This document shows positions 41,253 through 51,096 of a stretch of DNA of 56,296 nucleotides, piece after piece. Positions within the stretch are counted from its first letter, which is position 1; every line of letters begins with the position of its first letter. This DNA comes from an uncultured Bacilli bacterium (GTDB taxonomy: Bacteria; Bacillota_I; Bacilli_A; RF39; UBA660). A program made the translations under genes and the position numbers. Location of the stretch: contig CARMXJ010000004.1 of assembly GCA_949025205.1 (NCBI GenBank), positions 1 through 56,296 on the forward strand. Direction: 5' to 3'. Under the pieces are notes generated by a model, which searched no databases, had not been told where the DNA came from, and saw only the letters and a list, made by a program, of their open reading frames with translations.

Positions 41253-42206
41253 GTATTTTATTTCTCCTTTTTTCTTCCAAGATAATCCAGTTGTGTAGGC
41301 GTTATCTTTTAAGGATTTTTTGTATTCTTCGATACTTATTTTATCGTGTATAAATTTGTGGGTTGCTTCTATTAATTCTATACCTGTATTTAAGGCTTTG
41401 TTGTATAAGTCGAAGAAAGATTCTGTACTTTTTAAATTTTTATTCCAAGGATTATACCAAGTTTTATGTTCTAAATTAAAAATGGATTTGTCAATATTAG
41501 TAATGTATGTACTGTAATTTGCATAAACACCGTATTTTTTAGGAGTAAATTTATCTACAATTTTATACAGTTTTGTTTTTCTTCCTGTTTTGTCTTCTAT
41601 TAATAGTTTGTATGCATGATACATTAAGTGACATCCTTTTTGGTATTTTTCTCCACCTTTTTTGATGTATAGGACTTGTTCGTAGTTTTTATTTAAAACA
41701 TTTACTAAGTTTTTATCCCATTTTTCTTTGGTTATTAATTCTTTATGGATTTTAAATTCTTTAAAAGGCATTTTGTGTTTTTGTTCGTAGAGGTAAGCAT
41801 CAATTTGCATTTCCATTTTGGTGTGTTTGCCATTGTATTTTAAAGTTTCTTTTTTTGTTTTATCGTATTCTCCACTTTTGTAAATGACAAAAGGGTGGCA
41901 GGTGCTATCTAAAACATAGTGGGTTAAGTGGCCGTATAAAGATGCTAATATACTTGGATTTTCTGTTAAATGTTCGTTTTTTATAATTTTGATAAAGTTT
42001 AAAAAGTAAGTATCAGTGTAATGGGTATGACAGTAGTTGCTTATTTTTTTGTGAAAAGGGATAAATTCATAAAAAAAGAAAGGGTCGAAACCTTGGGCGA
42101 AAAGTTCATATAGTTTTATTTTTTCTTTAAAAGTATTGGTTATGTTTTGGCTTGTTTTTGCAAAAACATCTTTAGCAAATTGGTTGTGGGTTGTTATAAG
42201 AGGCAT
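41241..42206 (-). CDS. Zinc-dependent phospholipase C-like protein
   Basis: The 321-residue protein matches the zinc-dependent phospholipase C fold: THNQFAK near the N-terminus, FAQGFDPFFFYEF, and the His-rich LYGHLTHYVLDSTCHPFV with KHTKMEMQID, all supplying metal ligands. No signal peptide is seen, so it may act inside the cell on lipid or another phosphoester. It is convergent with cwlD and divergent from the Abi gene. An extended -10 (TGT-TATAAT, 42229-42234 on the minus strand) lies upstream. Confidence 0.85.
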   Translation of the reverse strand: MPLITTHNQFAKDVFAKTSQNITNTFKEKIKLYELFAQGFDPFFFYEFIPFHKKISNYCHTHYTDTYFLNFIKIIKNEHLTENPSILASLYGHLTHYVLDSTCHPFVIYKSGEYDKTKKETLKYNGKHTKMEMQIDAYLYEQKHKMPFKEFKIHKELITKEKWDKNLVNVLNKNYEQVLYIKKGGEKYQKGCHLMYHAYKLLIEDKTGRKTKLYKIVDKFTPKKYGVYANYSTYITNIDKSIFNLEHKTWYNPWNKNLKSTESFFDLYNKALNTGIELIEATHKFIHDKISIEEYKKSLKDNAYTTGLSWKKKGEIKYLEF

Positions 42207-42278
42207 AATTTCACATTCCTTTCACATTATTATAACATATTGAACACCTAAAAAATATACACTCTATTTAGTCCTTAT

Positions 42279-42286
42279 GTTATAAT
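42279..42286 (+). promoter_or_regulatory. Extended -10 of the Abi/htrA transcript
   Basis: TGT-TATAAT, with the hexamer at 42281-42286, diverges from the phospholipase promoter. The ATG of the Abi gene is 18 bases further on, behind AAAGG. Confidence 0.55.
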
Positions 42287-42303
42287 GGACAAAGGTGAAT
42301 AGA

Positions 42304-43233
42304 ATGAATAAGATATTCAAAACTTTAGATGAACAAATTGGTATTTTAAAGGATAAGGGTTTGATTATCGAGGATGAAATATTAGCAAAAGAGATACTTC
42401 TTCGTGAAAATTATTTTTTTCTAAATGGGTATCGTACGCTTTTTATGAAGTCACAATCGGATAAAACGTTTGTAGTGGGAGCCAGTTTTCGGGAACTTTA
42501 TGGAATGTTTAATTTTGATAGGCAAATGCGTAATATTTTGTTTAAGAATTTGTTGATTATAGAGAATAACTTAAAGAGTATCATCTCTTATCATTTATCT
42601 AAAGCATATGGAATTCGTGAAAATGATTATTTGAATCCAGCCAATTTTAATAAAGACCCAGAGCGTAAACGCCAAGTAAATGATTTGCTTAGCAAAATGA
42701 AAAGGCAAATTAGAGCGAATGCAGATAGTCATACTGCTACTAGTCATTATCGTAATAAGTATGGTTATATTCCTCTTTGGATTGCTGTTAAAGTGTTGTC
42801 CTTTGGAATTGTTAGTGAACTTTTTATTATTTTAAAACCAAGAGACCAACAAGAAATCGCTGACTTTTTTAAGACAGATGCGGAGGATTTAATTACTTAC
42901 TTGCCGATTTTATCTAATTACCGTAATTTGTGTGCACATGAAGAGATTTTGTTTGACCACCGGGTGCAACGTATGATAGAAAATACAAGATTTCATGAAA
43001 AACTGGATATACCAAAGCTAAATGGGGAATATATTTATGGTAAGAATGATTTGTTTGCATTAATTGTGATTTTGAAACAATTGTTACGTGCTGATGACTT
43101 TCGAGAAATGATTAAAGAGATTGAATATGAAGTTAATTTACTGGATAGTAGACTTTCTAGTATCAGTATAGGAAAAGTAATGGATAAGATGGGATTTCCA
43201 ACGAATTATTTAGAAATAGAAGGGATAGATTAA
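42304..43233 (+). CDS. Abi family protein (AbiD/AbiF-like)
   Basis: The 309-residue protein belongs to the Abi_2 group, first seen as phage abortive-infection factors in lactococci; many chromosomal members have unknown roles. Visible markers are the N-terminal helix ERLLREYGYFFLNGYR-like segment (EILLRENYFFLNGYR), the central FDRQMRNILFKNLLIIENNLKSIISYHLS and the HEPN-type YRNLCAHEEILFDHR with the R-x4-H motif of RNase-like HEPN domains. htrA follows after 2 bases, so they share a transcript. Confidence 0.88.
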   Translation: MNKIFKTLDEQIGILKDKGLIIEDEILAKEILLRENYFFLNGYRTLFMKSQSDKTFVVGASFRELYGMFNFDRQMRNILFKNLLIIENNLKSIISYHLSKAYGIRENDYLNPANFNKDPERKRQVNDLLSKMKRQIRANADSHTATSHYRNKYGYIPLWIAVKVLSFGIVSELFIILKPRDQQEIADFFKTDAEDLITYLPILSNYRNLCAHEEILFDHRVQRMIENTRFHEKLDIPKLNGEYIYGKNDLFALIVILKQLLRADDFREMIKEIEYEVNLLDSRLSSISIGKVMDKMGFPTNYLEIEGID

Positions 43234-43235
43234 AT

Positions 43236-44327
43236 ATGAAAGAATATCATATGAATAATAATTTAAGAAATGGAGTTATTTTAGTTGTTGTGTTTTTCTT
43301 AGGAGCGATTGGAATGCTTGCCCTTGTAAGGTTTTATCCAACAACGGTTACCGAAAATGTGACAAAAACAATTAAAGATGTTACGGTAAATGAAAATGGA
43401 ATTGCAGATGCTGTTGAAAAGGTTTACGATTCTGTTGTTACGATTGAAACGTATAAGAAAGAAAAATTGTATGCAACAGGAACTGGTTTTGTTTATAAAA
43501 ATGAACATAATAAAGGATATGTTTTAACGAATAATCATGTTATTGAAAGCGGAGACAGTATTCGGGTTGTTTTTACAAATGGTAATTCTGTAGATGCAAG
43601 TGTTGTTGGCAGTGATAAGTATTCTGATATTGCTGTATTAACTGTTGGAAGTGATGCTGTTATTAGTGTTGCAGAACTTGGGGATAGTACTTCTTCTCGT
43701 GTTGGGGATACCGTGTTTGCTGTTGGTGCGCCGATTGATAGTAGTGCTTATTCATGGACGGTTACGAGAGGAATTTTGTCTGGTAAAGACCGTATGGTTG
43801 AGGTAAGCTTAACGGGAAGTTCTGTTAGTGATTGGGTTATGAGTGTTATGCAAACAGATGCTGCTATCAATTCTGGAAATAGTGGAGGACCTTTATCAAA
43901 TTCTAATGGGCAAGTAATTGGAATTACCTCAATGAAACTTGCGAGTAGTTCTATAGAGGGTATGGGTTTTGCAATTCCAATTGAAGATGCTCTATCTTAT
44001 GCAGAACGTTTTGAAAAAGGAGAAACGATTGAAAGACCTTATATGGGGGTTTCGATGTACAATTTATCTGATTTGCCTATTCGTGTAAGTGCGCCGGTTA
44101 CGAGCGGTGTGTATGTGGATACTGTTGAAAAGGGAAGTCCTGCAGATGAGGCCGGTTTAAAGAGTGGAGATATTATTGTTAAACTTGGAGATGTAGATAT
44201 TAAAAGTCTTGCTTATTTGAAGTATCAACTTTATAAACATAATATTGGTGAAACGGTAGATATAAGTTATTATCGTGGAGAAGAGTTAAAAGTAGCTTCT
44301 ATTCATTTGTCAAAAGCAGCGAGTTAG
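43236..44327 (+). CDS. htrA: HtrA/DegP-like serine protease with PDZ domain
   Basis: A membrane-anchored quality-control protease. The 363-residue protein has one N-terminal membrane segment (about 13-31), a trypsin-like domain with the triad His101 (NNHVIES), Asp131 (YSDIAVL) and Ser216 (GNSGGP), and a C-terminal PDZ domain (about 262-355). The N-terminus lies in the cytoplasm and the catalytic part outside. ATG 43236 follows GAAGGG. It is coupled to the Abi gene, which suggests coexpression. Confidence 0.95.
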   Translation: MKEYHMNNNLRNGVILVVVFFLGAIGMLALVRFYPTTVTENVTKTIKDVTVNENGIADAVEKVYDSVVTIETYKKEKLYATGTGFVYKNEHNKGYVLTNNHVIESGDSIRVVFTNGNSVDASVVGSDKYSDIAVLTVGSDAVISVAELGDSTSSRVGDTVFAVGAPIDSSAYSWTVTRGILSGKDRMVEVSLTGSSVSDWVMSVMQTDAAINSGNSGGPLSNSNGQVIGITSMKLASSSIEGMGFAIPIEDALSYAERFEKGETIERPYMGVSMYNLSDLPIRVSAPVTSGVYVDTVEKGSPADEAGLKSGDIIVKLGDVDIKSLAYLKYQLYKHNIGETVDISYYRGEELKVASIHLSKAAS

Positions 44328-44338
44328 CTGTTTTTCCT
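44312..44338 (+). terminator. Terminator of htrA
   Basis: AAAAGCAGC pairs with GCTGTTTTT around a GAGTTA loop (one GU pair), with T-rich sequence after. The stop codon lies in the loop. Confidence 0.6.
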
Positions 44339-44387
44339 TTTTGTTTGTGTTATACTAAAATAGTAGAAAATAAATCGAGGTATGTGT

Positions 44388-46910
44388 ATGGGTTATATGG
44401 AGAAAACGGGAGGTTTAGTTCCTATTTCTTTTTTAGAACAGATTTTATTGGATAAAAAGTTAACTAAAGCTTTTTTGCATTTTGAAGATAATAGAGATTT
44501 ATTTGATTCTGCTATTTCTAAAGAAAGCTATTATGAAAGTTTAGAGGATTTTGTTTATAAACTTCTATGTGCAGAGTGTAATGAATATAGTAAAAAACTA
44601 ATAAAAAATTATATACATTATTTTGTTTTAAACAATATAAAGGATAAAAATATATTTGGAAATCGTGTACTTGCAAAAATTGTTAAAAATAATGCTTTAA
44701 ATCCGGAATTTTTAAAAATACGAGAAGTTAAGTACGCTTTTGATTTGTTTAGAAATAATAAAGAGAAATATTATAAAAAGTTTTATAAATTTTTTACAAC
44801 TAATCAAGATATTTCTTTAGGAATAGTTGATAGAAATATTTTACGAAATATGATTTCATTGGATGAAAATGCTGATTATGTACTTGATTTATTTTTAAAG
44901 AGTGGAGATTCGGTAAGGAGATTTTTGGGTGAAAATTATTATCATTTCTTTTTGTTTGAGAATCTTACTGAAGAGAATGTTTCTTATTTTATGCCCTATT
45001 TAAAATATTTTTTTAAAAATAGTAGTAATTATCTCTATTTTCAAAGCTTGAATTTAAAAAATGTTGATTTGGGTAAAAATAAAGTTATTTTGGAAGCTAT
45101 TTTGGCAACTGATGAGAATATTGCAAATTTTTTAAATAGTTTTTCTGCTATGTCAGTTGAAGTTATAATAATAGCTCTTAATGCTTTACATAAATTTGAT
45201 CTTTTAAATTTGTATAGCTTTTCTAATTTGTGCTATTTACAATGTAATGATTTAGAAAAAATTTTTCAGAAATTCTCACAAAATAAACTTATTGCCTTTT
45301 TAGAAAGTTTTAAAAATAAATCTAATAGAAAATTTTTTACTTCTGCTATATTAATTGCTTTGTTTAGAAATATTAAGAGTATTGATGTGCAAAAAAAGTA
45401 TTTAAAAGAGTTATTATGTTTAGGTAGAAATCATGAAACTTGTTTTGATTTTAAGACTTTTAGTTTGTTATTAAAGAGTTTGGATAAAAATGCTTTTAGT
45501 GAAATTATTTCTAGTAAGGAAGCTAAAATTTTTTTGAATTCATATGAGATGGGATTTTTGTTAAACAGTTTTTCTGTAGCAGATACAATTGGAATTGTTA
45601 ACCGTATTTATAATACAAGTTATTCATCATACGAAGAGTTAAAAGAAGAATATGTTACTCTTTTAAAACAAGAATTGGTGATGCAAAAAGATATTTATTA
45701 TACGCAAAGTTTATTTTTTTGCTTTGATCAAGAATTTTCTTTAAAATATCAAATTGATGTTATGGATGTTTTTAAGAATTTGTTTAGTAAAGAAAATAAA
45801 GATAAAGAAATAGATGTATCTACTTTGAAGTGTATATGTCTTTATTTTGCTAAACAATATGTGAATGAAGAATGTATGGTTGATTTTTCTCTTCGATCTT
45901 CTAAAAATATAGGTGGTTGGGATCCAGAATCTAAAAAAATTTCTATTCATTCTTCTATTTTTTCTAGTCAGATTATAGAGAATAAGAACTTTTTTGAAAC
46001 TTTTTTTCATGAAAATATTCATCGCTTGCAAAATACGGTTTGGAATCAAAATATAAATGCAAATGCAAAAGAAATTACGATTGTTAAGGATAGTTATTTG
46101 TATGAAAAGTTGGTTGCTGGTAAGGATAGTAGAGATAATAAAGAAAACTATAATCATTTAAGTAATGAATGTGATGCGAATTTAAGAGGTTTATTAGACA
46201 CTATTCAGTTTTTTAAAGAAGTTAATCCTGATATTGCAGAAGAATTATATGATGCAGAAAAGGTAAATTTGGAATCTTTTCTATTTCAATTTGAAATGTT
46301 AGAGCGTAAGGATACAGAGAAGAATAGTTATTATACGATTGATTTTTTATTTGATTCTATGACTTCTGAAGAAGAGAGAAAAGTCATTATTCAAAAAAAT
46401 CCTGTTTTATTAAATGAGTATCATGCAAATGGAAAAAAGAAATCTGTTTTGGAAATTATGGGAAGAAAAAATAGGTTGGTTTCTTTTTTACATGATATGC
46501 GTTTAGGTTTACAAAAAGATGAAATGTATGATGAAAAAGAGTATGTGAAAGCTATTCGTATTTGTAATGCATTATTGGAAAGAAGAAAACAATTTATTGT
46601 ATATAATGAACAATTTATTTTTGATGTACAAGAAAAAGAGAAGGACCTGCTAGAGTTAGCACAAGCACTTATAGTTGATTCTGCTATGTCTTTAGAAATT
46701 GTGGATTATATGATTGAAATGGTAGGAAAATATCGAGATTGCAAAAACAAAAGTGAAATGAATGTTTCTTTTAAGGAAGTGTATAATGTTTTGCAAAGGG
46801 CTTATTCTGTAGATATTTCGAATTATTTAGAAGAGGATGAAAAGTTACTTGAAGTACTTTTAAAAATAAGAGAAAATATGGTATATGAAGAAGCTTCTGT
46901 TCGAAGATAA
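44388..46910 (+). CDS. Large orphan protein with HExxH metallopeptidase-like motif
   Basis: I do not recognise this protein of about 840 residues. It is helical, rich in Leu, Phe and Lys, without signal peptide or membrane segment. The only motif is FFHENIHRL (His541, Glu542, His545), with a candidate third ligand in LSNECDANLRG (Glu594) about 50 residues later. The N-terminal 500 residues look like a helical repeat or scaffold. ATG 44388 is better spaced from GAGG than ATG 44382. An extended -10 TGTTATACT (44348-44356) precedes it. The next gene lies 386 bases away, so it is probably alone. Confidence 0.6.
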   Translation: MGYMEKTGGLVPISFLEQILLDKKLTKAFLHFEDNRDLFDSAISKESYYESLEDFVYKLLCAECNEYSKKLIKNYIHYFVLNNIKDKNIFGNRVLAKIVKNNALNPEFLKIREVKYAFDLFRNNKEKYYKKFYKFFTTNQDISLGIVDRNILRNMISLDENADYVLDLFLKSGDSVRRFLGENYYHFFLFENLTEENVSYFMPYLKYFFKNSSNYLYFQSLNLKNVDLGKNKVILEAILATDENIANFLNSFSAMSVEVIIIALNALHKFDLLNLYSFSNLCYLQCNDLEKIFQKFSQNKLIAFLESFKNKSNRKFFTSAILIALFRNIKSIDVQKKYLKELLCLGRNHETCFDFKTFSLLLKSLDKNAFSEIISSKEAKIFLNSYEMGFLLNSFSVADTIGIVNRIYNTSYSSYEELKEEYVTLLKQELVMQKDIYYTQSLFFCFDQEFSLKYQIDVMDVFKNLFSKENKDKEIDVSTLKCICLYFAKQYVNEECMVDFSLRSSKNIGGWDPESKKISIHSSIFSSQIIENKNFFETFFHENIHRLQNTVWNQNINANAKEITIVKDSYLYEKLVAGKDSRDNKENYNHLSNECDANLRGLLDTIQFFKEVNPDIAEELYDAEKVNLESFLFQFEMLERKDTEKNSYYTIDFLFDSMTSEEERKVIIQKNPVLLNEYHANGKKKSVLEIMGRKNRLVSFLHDMRLGLQKDEMYDEKEYVKAIRICNALLERRKQFIVYNEQFIFDVQEKEKDLLELAQALIVDSAMSLEIVDYMIEMVGKYRDCKNKSEMNVSFKEVYNVLQRAYSVDISNYLEEDEKLLEVLLKIRENMVYEEASVRR

Positions 46911-47134
46911 ATAATGTATATTTGGATTAGATGTGGTATGTAACCATAGCAAAATACAATGTTTTATTAATATAGATAGCAGTGATGATTGTTGTGTTAA
47001 TATCATATAAATGTTTGATGAGAAATTTGAATTTTATCGGAATTAAATTTATAAAGTAAATAAGATGGATATATTTAAACTTTTTAGACTATACTAAGGA
47101 ATACTATATAGTTTTCAAATGGCTAAAATATACG

Positions 47135-47175
47135 AAAAAACACGAAATATTCATTGATATGCTTTGTGTTTTTTT
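47135..47175 (+). terminator. Hairpin-T terminator in the gap before fic
   Basis: AAAAAACAC (47135-47143) pairs with GTGTTTTTT (47166-47174), extended inward by three pairs. It lies 225 bases after the orphan gene's stop. The gap 46911-47134 shows nothing else. Confidence 0.55.
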
Positions 47176-47183
47176 GCTATAAT
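47154..47183 (+). promoter_or_regulatory. Promoter of fic
   Basis: TTGATA (47154-47159), an 18-bp spacer and TGC-TATAAT (-10 at 47178-47183, extended). The leader would be about 107 bases and contains an inverted repeat, AACTACC (47256-47262) with GGTAGTT (47276-47282), just before the ribosome-binding site. Confidence 0.6.
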
Positions 47184-47296
47184 TGTTTCAGAGAAAAGAT
47201 TTAACAGATTAGCATAATTTAATTATTTTAAATCTTACTATTTAGTTTTTTTTGAAACTACCTTTATTTACTAGTGGTAGTTGAGAGGTTAAAATT

Positions 47297-48145
47297 ATGA
47301 GTGAAAAAGAATTAGATTCAAGTATTAATGAATATGAAGAAGAATATAAATCTAGTAACTATATAAAACAATTACAATGGGATATGGCTATTGGACTTCA
47401 AAAAGTTGATAATTTAAAACCTTCTAAATATTTAGAAAAGCTTTTACATAAAAATATTAATGGCAATTTAACTATTGAACAGGTCAAAACTGAATTAAGA
47501 AAATACTATATTGAAAAAGATCAGATTCAAGATATTAATCATAATGAATTGGAATGTGATTTTGTTTCAACAAGAATTGTTGAATTATTAGATAAAGATA
47601 AATTTGAATTATCAATTGATTATTTAAAATATGTTCATAAGTATTTATTTCAAGATGTTTATAAATTTGCAGGAGAATTTAGAAATATAGATTTTTCTAA
47701 ACATGAGAAAATACTTAATAATGATTCAGTTGCTTATGGTGATTGTAAGACATTAAAAGAATCATTAGAGTATGATATATCCTTAGAAAAAGAGAAAGAT
47801 TATAAAAATATGAGCATTGTAGAAGTAATAAATAGTATTGCTAAATTTTCATCTAATATATGGCAAGTGCATCCATTTAGAGAAGGTAATACTAGAACTA
47901 CAGCATTATTTATAGAAAAATATCTAATTAATCTTGGTTATGAAGTAGATAATACTTTATTTAAAGACAAATCGGTATACTTTAGAAATGCATTAGTTAG
48001 AAGTAATTATTTCAATAATTATTTAAATATAAAGGAAGATAGTAGTTACTTAATTAAATTTTATGAGAATTTATTATTAGGTAAAAATAATAATTTATAT
48101 TCACAAGATCTAATAGTTAAAGAATTGTTTGATAAACAAGATTAA
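47297..48145 (+). CDS. Fic-family protein
   Basis: Fic enzymes usually transfer AMP to a target protein. The 282-residue product has the Fic core with HPFREGNTRTTA (His192), a variant of HPFx(D/E)GNGRxxR in which Gly is Thr and the last Arg is Ala; the catalytic His, the Glu and the first Arg remain. The flap-like region lies upstream (about 130-150). I see no S/T-xxx-E-G/N inhibitory motif in the N-terminus and no small antitoxin gene next to it. It sits before a type I restriction system, a usual accessory setting. Confidence 0.85.
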   Translation: MSEKELDSSINEYEEEYKSSNYIKQLQWDMAIGLQKVDNLKPSKYLEKLLHKNINGNLTIEQVKTELRKYYIEKDQIQDINHNELECDFVSTRIVELLDKDKFELSIDYLKYVHKYLFQDVYKFAGEFRNIDFSKHEKILNNDSVAYGDCKTLKESLEYDISLEKEKDYKNMSIVEVINSIAKFSSNIWQVHPFREGNTRTTALFIEKYLINLGYEVDNTLFKDKSVYFRNALVRSNYFNNYLNIKEDSSYLIKFYENLLLGKNNNLYSQDLIVKELFDKQD

Positions 48146-48212
48146 CCATTAGCTTTTAATCTTGCTTTTGACATACGAAACTTATGTAAGAAAACAATCA
48201 AATTATTTATAG

Positions 48213-48246
48213 ATGGAGTCTATTTTATGATAGAAATCCATTTTTT
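48213..48246 (+). terminator. Terminator of fic
   Basis: ATGGA-G-TCTAT pairs with ATAGA-AA-TCCAT around a bulge and the run of Ts starts at 48241. Confidence 0.65.
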
Positions 48247-48276
48247 ATTTTAGAAACGTGTTTTAGTACCAAAATT

Positions 48277-48304
48277 CAAAAATTGTCGATTTTTGTGATA
48301 TAAT
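48277..48304 (+). promoter_or_regulatory. Promoter and candidate operator of hsdM
   Basis: CAAAAAT (48277-48283) and ATTTTTG (48289-48295) form a perfect inverted repeat around TGTCG, placed directly before an extended -10 TGA-TATAAT (48296-48304). A repressor could bind there. Confidence 0.5.
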
Positions 48305-48338
48305 TTATACGTATAGTTTACTTTGGAGGTAATTACAT

Positions 48339-49835
48339 ATGAATGATGTTGAATTAAAGAATATTGAAAATAAGTTGTGGGCCTCTGCGGACAAGATGAG
48401 AGGTGCTGTTTCGGTATCTGATTATAAATTTATTGTATTAGGTTTAATATTTTTAAAATATATATCCGATGCATTTGAAGAAAGATATAAAGAATTAATT
48501 GAAGAAGGATATGGATTAGAGGAAGAAAAAGATAGTTATACAGAAAAAAATATTTTTTACGTTCCAAAATATTCAAGATGGGGATTTTTAGTGGAACATT
48601 CAAAAGATAAAGATATTGGTGAATTAATAGATGATGCCTTAATACTAATTGAAAAAGAAAACATATCTTTAAAAAATGTCTTACCTAAAAATTATAATTC
48701 ACCTATAATGCGAAATGTTAATTTAGGAGAGTTAATTGATTTATTTACTAATATTAAAGTAGGAACTAAAACTGCAATTGAAAATGATGTCTTAGGTAGA
48801 ATTTATGAATATTTTTTAGGTCAATTTGCTAAAAATGAATTACAAAAGGGTGGGGAGTTTTATACTCCGGCTTGTTTAGTTAGAACTATGGTTGAATGCA
48901 TTGAACCATACGAAGGAAGGGTATACGATCCTGCTTGTGGCTCTGGAGGAATGTTTATTCAATCGTTAAAATTTGTTCAAGAACATCAAGGCAATATTAA
49001 TAACATTAGTATTTATGGTCAAGAAAAGAATCCAACTACATGGAGACTTGCTAAAATGAACTTAGCAATTCGGTCTTTAAATGGCGATTTAGGTAAATAT
49101 GCAGCAGATACTTTTACTGAGGATTTACATCAAGATTTAAAAGCTGACTTTGTGCTTGCTAATCCACCATTTAACTTAGAGTGGGATGTTGATAAAGTTA
49201 CAAAAGATCCTAGATGGAGATATGGCTTAGCTCCAAAGAATAATGCAAACTATGCTTGGTTACAACACATGATTTCTAAGTTATCTCAAAATGGAAAGAT
49301 GGCATGTATACTTGCTAATGGCTCTTTATCTGTTGGTGGACAAGAAGGAGAAATAAGAAAAAAAATATTAGAAAATGATTTAGTAGATTGCATTCTTTCA
49401 ATGCCTTCTAATCTATTCTATACAGTTACTGTACCATGTTGTATTTGGATTATTAATCGAAATAAGAAGCAAAAAGGATATACTTTATTTATCAATGCTA
49501 GTAATATGGGAACAATGATTACTAGAAAATTAAAGGAGTTATCTAAAGAAGAAGTAATTAAAATAGCAGAGACTTATCATAACTATCAAAATGATACTGA
49601 TTATGAAGACGTATTAGGATATTGTAAGAAATCTAATTTAGAAGAAATTCAAATAAATGATTATGTATTAACCCCTAGTAGATATGTAGGAATAGAAGAA
49701 CAGGAAGATGATGGAATACCATTTGATGAAAAGATGAATCAGTTAACTTATCAATTATCTGAACAAATGAAAAAATCAAGTGTACTTAATGAAAAAATAA
49801 AAAAGGTATTAGAGGCTATTGGGTATGGAATATGA
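48339..49835 (+). CDS. hsdM: Type I restriction-modification methylase HsdM
   Basis: N6-adenine methyltransferase subunit. The 498-residue protein has the N-terminal helical HsdM domain (about 10-130), GEFYTP, the SAM motif DPACGSGGMF and the catalytic NPPF (from Asn275), then a C-terminal tail that contacts HsdS. ATG 48339 follows TTGGAGG. Overlap with hsdS by 11 bases shows coupling. Confidence 0.96.
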   Translation: MNDVELKNIENKLWASADKMRGAVSVSDYKFIVLGLIFLKYISDAFEERYKELIEEGYGLEEEKDSYTEKNIFYVPKYSRWGFLVEHSKDKDIGELIDDALILIEKENISLKNVLPKNYNSPIMRNVNLGELIDLFTNIKVGTKTAIENDVLGRIYEYFLGQFAKNELQKGGEFYTPACLVRTMVECIEPYEGRVYDPACGSGGMFIQSLKFVQEHQGNINNISIYGQEKNPTTWRLAKMNLAIRSLNGDLGKYAADTFTEDLHQDLKADFVLANPPFNLEWDVDKVTKDPRWRYGLAPKNNANYAWLQHMISKLSQNGKMACILANGSLSVGGQEGEIRKKILENDLVDCILSMPSNLFYTVTVPCCIWIINRNKKQKGYTLFINASNMGTMITRKLKELSKEEVIKIAETYHNYQNDTDYEDVLGYCKKSNLEEIQINDYVLTPSRYVGIEEQEDDGIPFDEKMNQLTYQLSEQMKKSSVLNEKIKKVLEAIGYGI

Positions 49836-50946
49836 ATTAAAGAAACTGTGTAAAATTAAACATGGTTTTGCTTTTACAGGTAAAAAAATTACAAATTATC
49901 CAACGCAATTCATTTTGGTTACCCCAGGTAATTTTAAAATAGGTGGTGGATTTAAAGATGAAAAATTTAAGTATTTTAATACTGATGGGTTAATTCCAAA
50001 AGAATATATACTAAGTGCCAATGATTTAATTGTAACGATGACAGATTTAAGTGTTAACTCTGATACTTTAGGATATGCAGCATTGATTCCAGATGATGGT
50101 AAAATCTATCTTCATAATCAACGAATTGGATTAGTGTATGATATAAATACTGATATTATTTTAAAAGATTATTTATATTGGTTTATGAGAACACATGAAT
50201 ATCAAAGAAAGGTTGTATCTAGTCAATCTGGAACTGCTATACACCATACTTCTCCTGATAGAATTTTAAATATAAAAATGAATGTTCCTGAACTGCATAT
50301 ACAAAAAAAAATTATTAACTTATTAAATAATCTAGATTATAAGATAAAAATAAATAATCAAACAAATGATAATTTGTATGAAATAGGTTTAAGTATTTAT
50401 AAAGAAAAATATATTAAGAATGTAAATTGTAAATTTAAAAAATTAAATACTTTTTTTCCGGTTGTTACTGGAAAGAAAGATGCGAATGCTAGTTCAATTA
50501 ATGGAAAATATTCGTTTTTTACCTGTTCTAAAAATGTTTTAAAAATTGATAGTTATAGCTTTGATACCTCGGCATTGTTGTTAGCAGGGAATGGAGATTT
50601 TAATGTAAAATTTTATAAAGGAAGATTTGATGCATATCAAAGAACGTATGTTCTTGTTCCATATGATAAAAATAAACTAGGATTTCTTTATTTTAGTTTG
50701 AAATATAATTTAAAGGATTTAACATCTGGATATAGAGGTTCTGTAATAAAGTTTATTACTAAAGGAAATATAGAAAATTATGTGATTCCAGACATAGAAG
50801 ATAAAAAGTATGAAAATGCATTTAATGAAATTCTATCAAAAATTGAACAAAATAATAATGAAAATGAATTATTATCCAATCTACGGGATACATTACTACC
50901 AAGATTAATGAATGGTGAAATTGATTTGAATAATATAAAGATTTAG
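49825..50946 (+). CDS. hsdS: Type I restriction-modification specificity subunit HsdS
   Basis: Recognises the bipartite target. The 373-residue protein has two target-recognition domains (about 5-165 and 200-345), each followed by a conserved coiled spacer (IQKKIINLLNNLDYKIK and the C-terminal LLSNLRDTLLPRLMNGEI). ATG 49825 behind AGAGG is better than TTG 49819. hsdR lies 150 bases further, a gap in which I see no gene. The DNA sequence recognised cannot be predicted. Confidence 0.93.
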   Translation: MEYELKKLCKIKHGFAFTGKKITNYPTQFILVTPGNFKIGGGFKDEKFKYFNTDGLIPKEYILSANDLIVTMTDLSVNSDTLGYAALIPDDGKIYLHNQRIGLVYDINTDIILKDYLYWFMRTHEYQRKVVSSQSGTAIHHTSPDRILNIKMNVPELHIQKKIINLLNNLDYKIKINNQTNDNLYEIGLSIYKEKYIKNVNCKFKKLNTFFPVVTGKKDANASSINGKYSFFTCSKNVLKIDSYSFDTSALLLAGNGDFNVKFYKGRFDAYQRTYVLVPYDKNKLGFLYFSLKYNLKDLTSGYRGSVIKFITKGNIENYVIPDIEDKKYENAFNEILSKIEQNNNENELLSNLRDTLLPRLMNGEIDLNNIKI

Positions 50947-51096
50947 CTATAAAATTGTTATTTTAGAAAGTGAAAATTGGTTTCTTTTAGTATTATATTA
51001 TACCAATACACTGTATTTAATAAGTTTGGTAAATTATTCAAATTTTAAAAAATTAATTGGTTTTGGAGTGTTATCAATTTAAAAGGAGTGTTTTAA

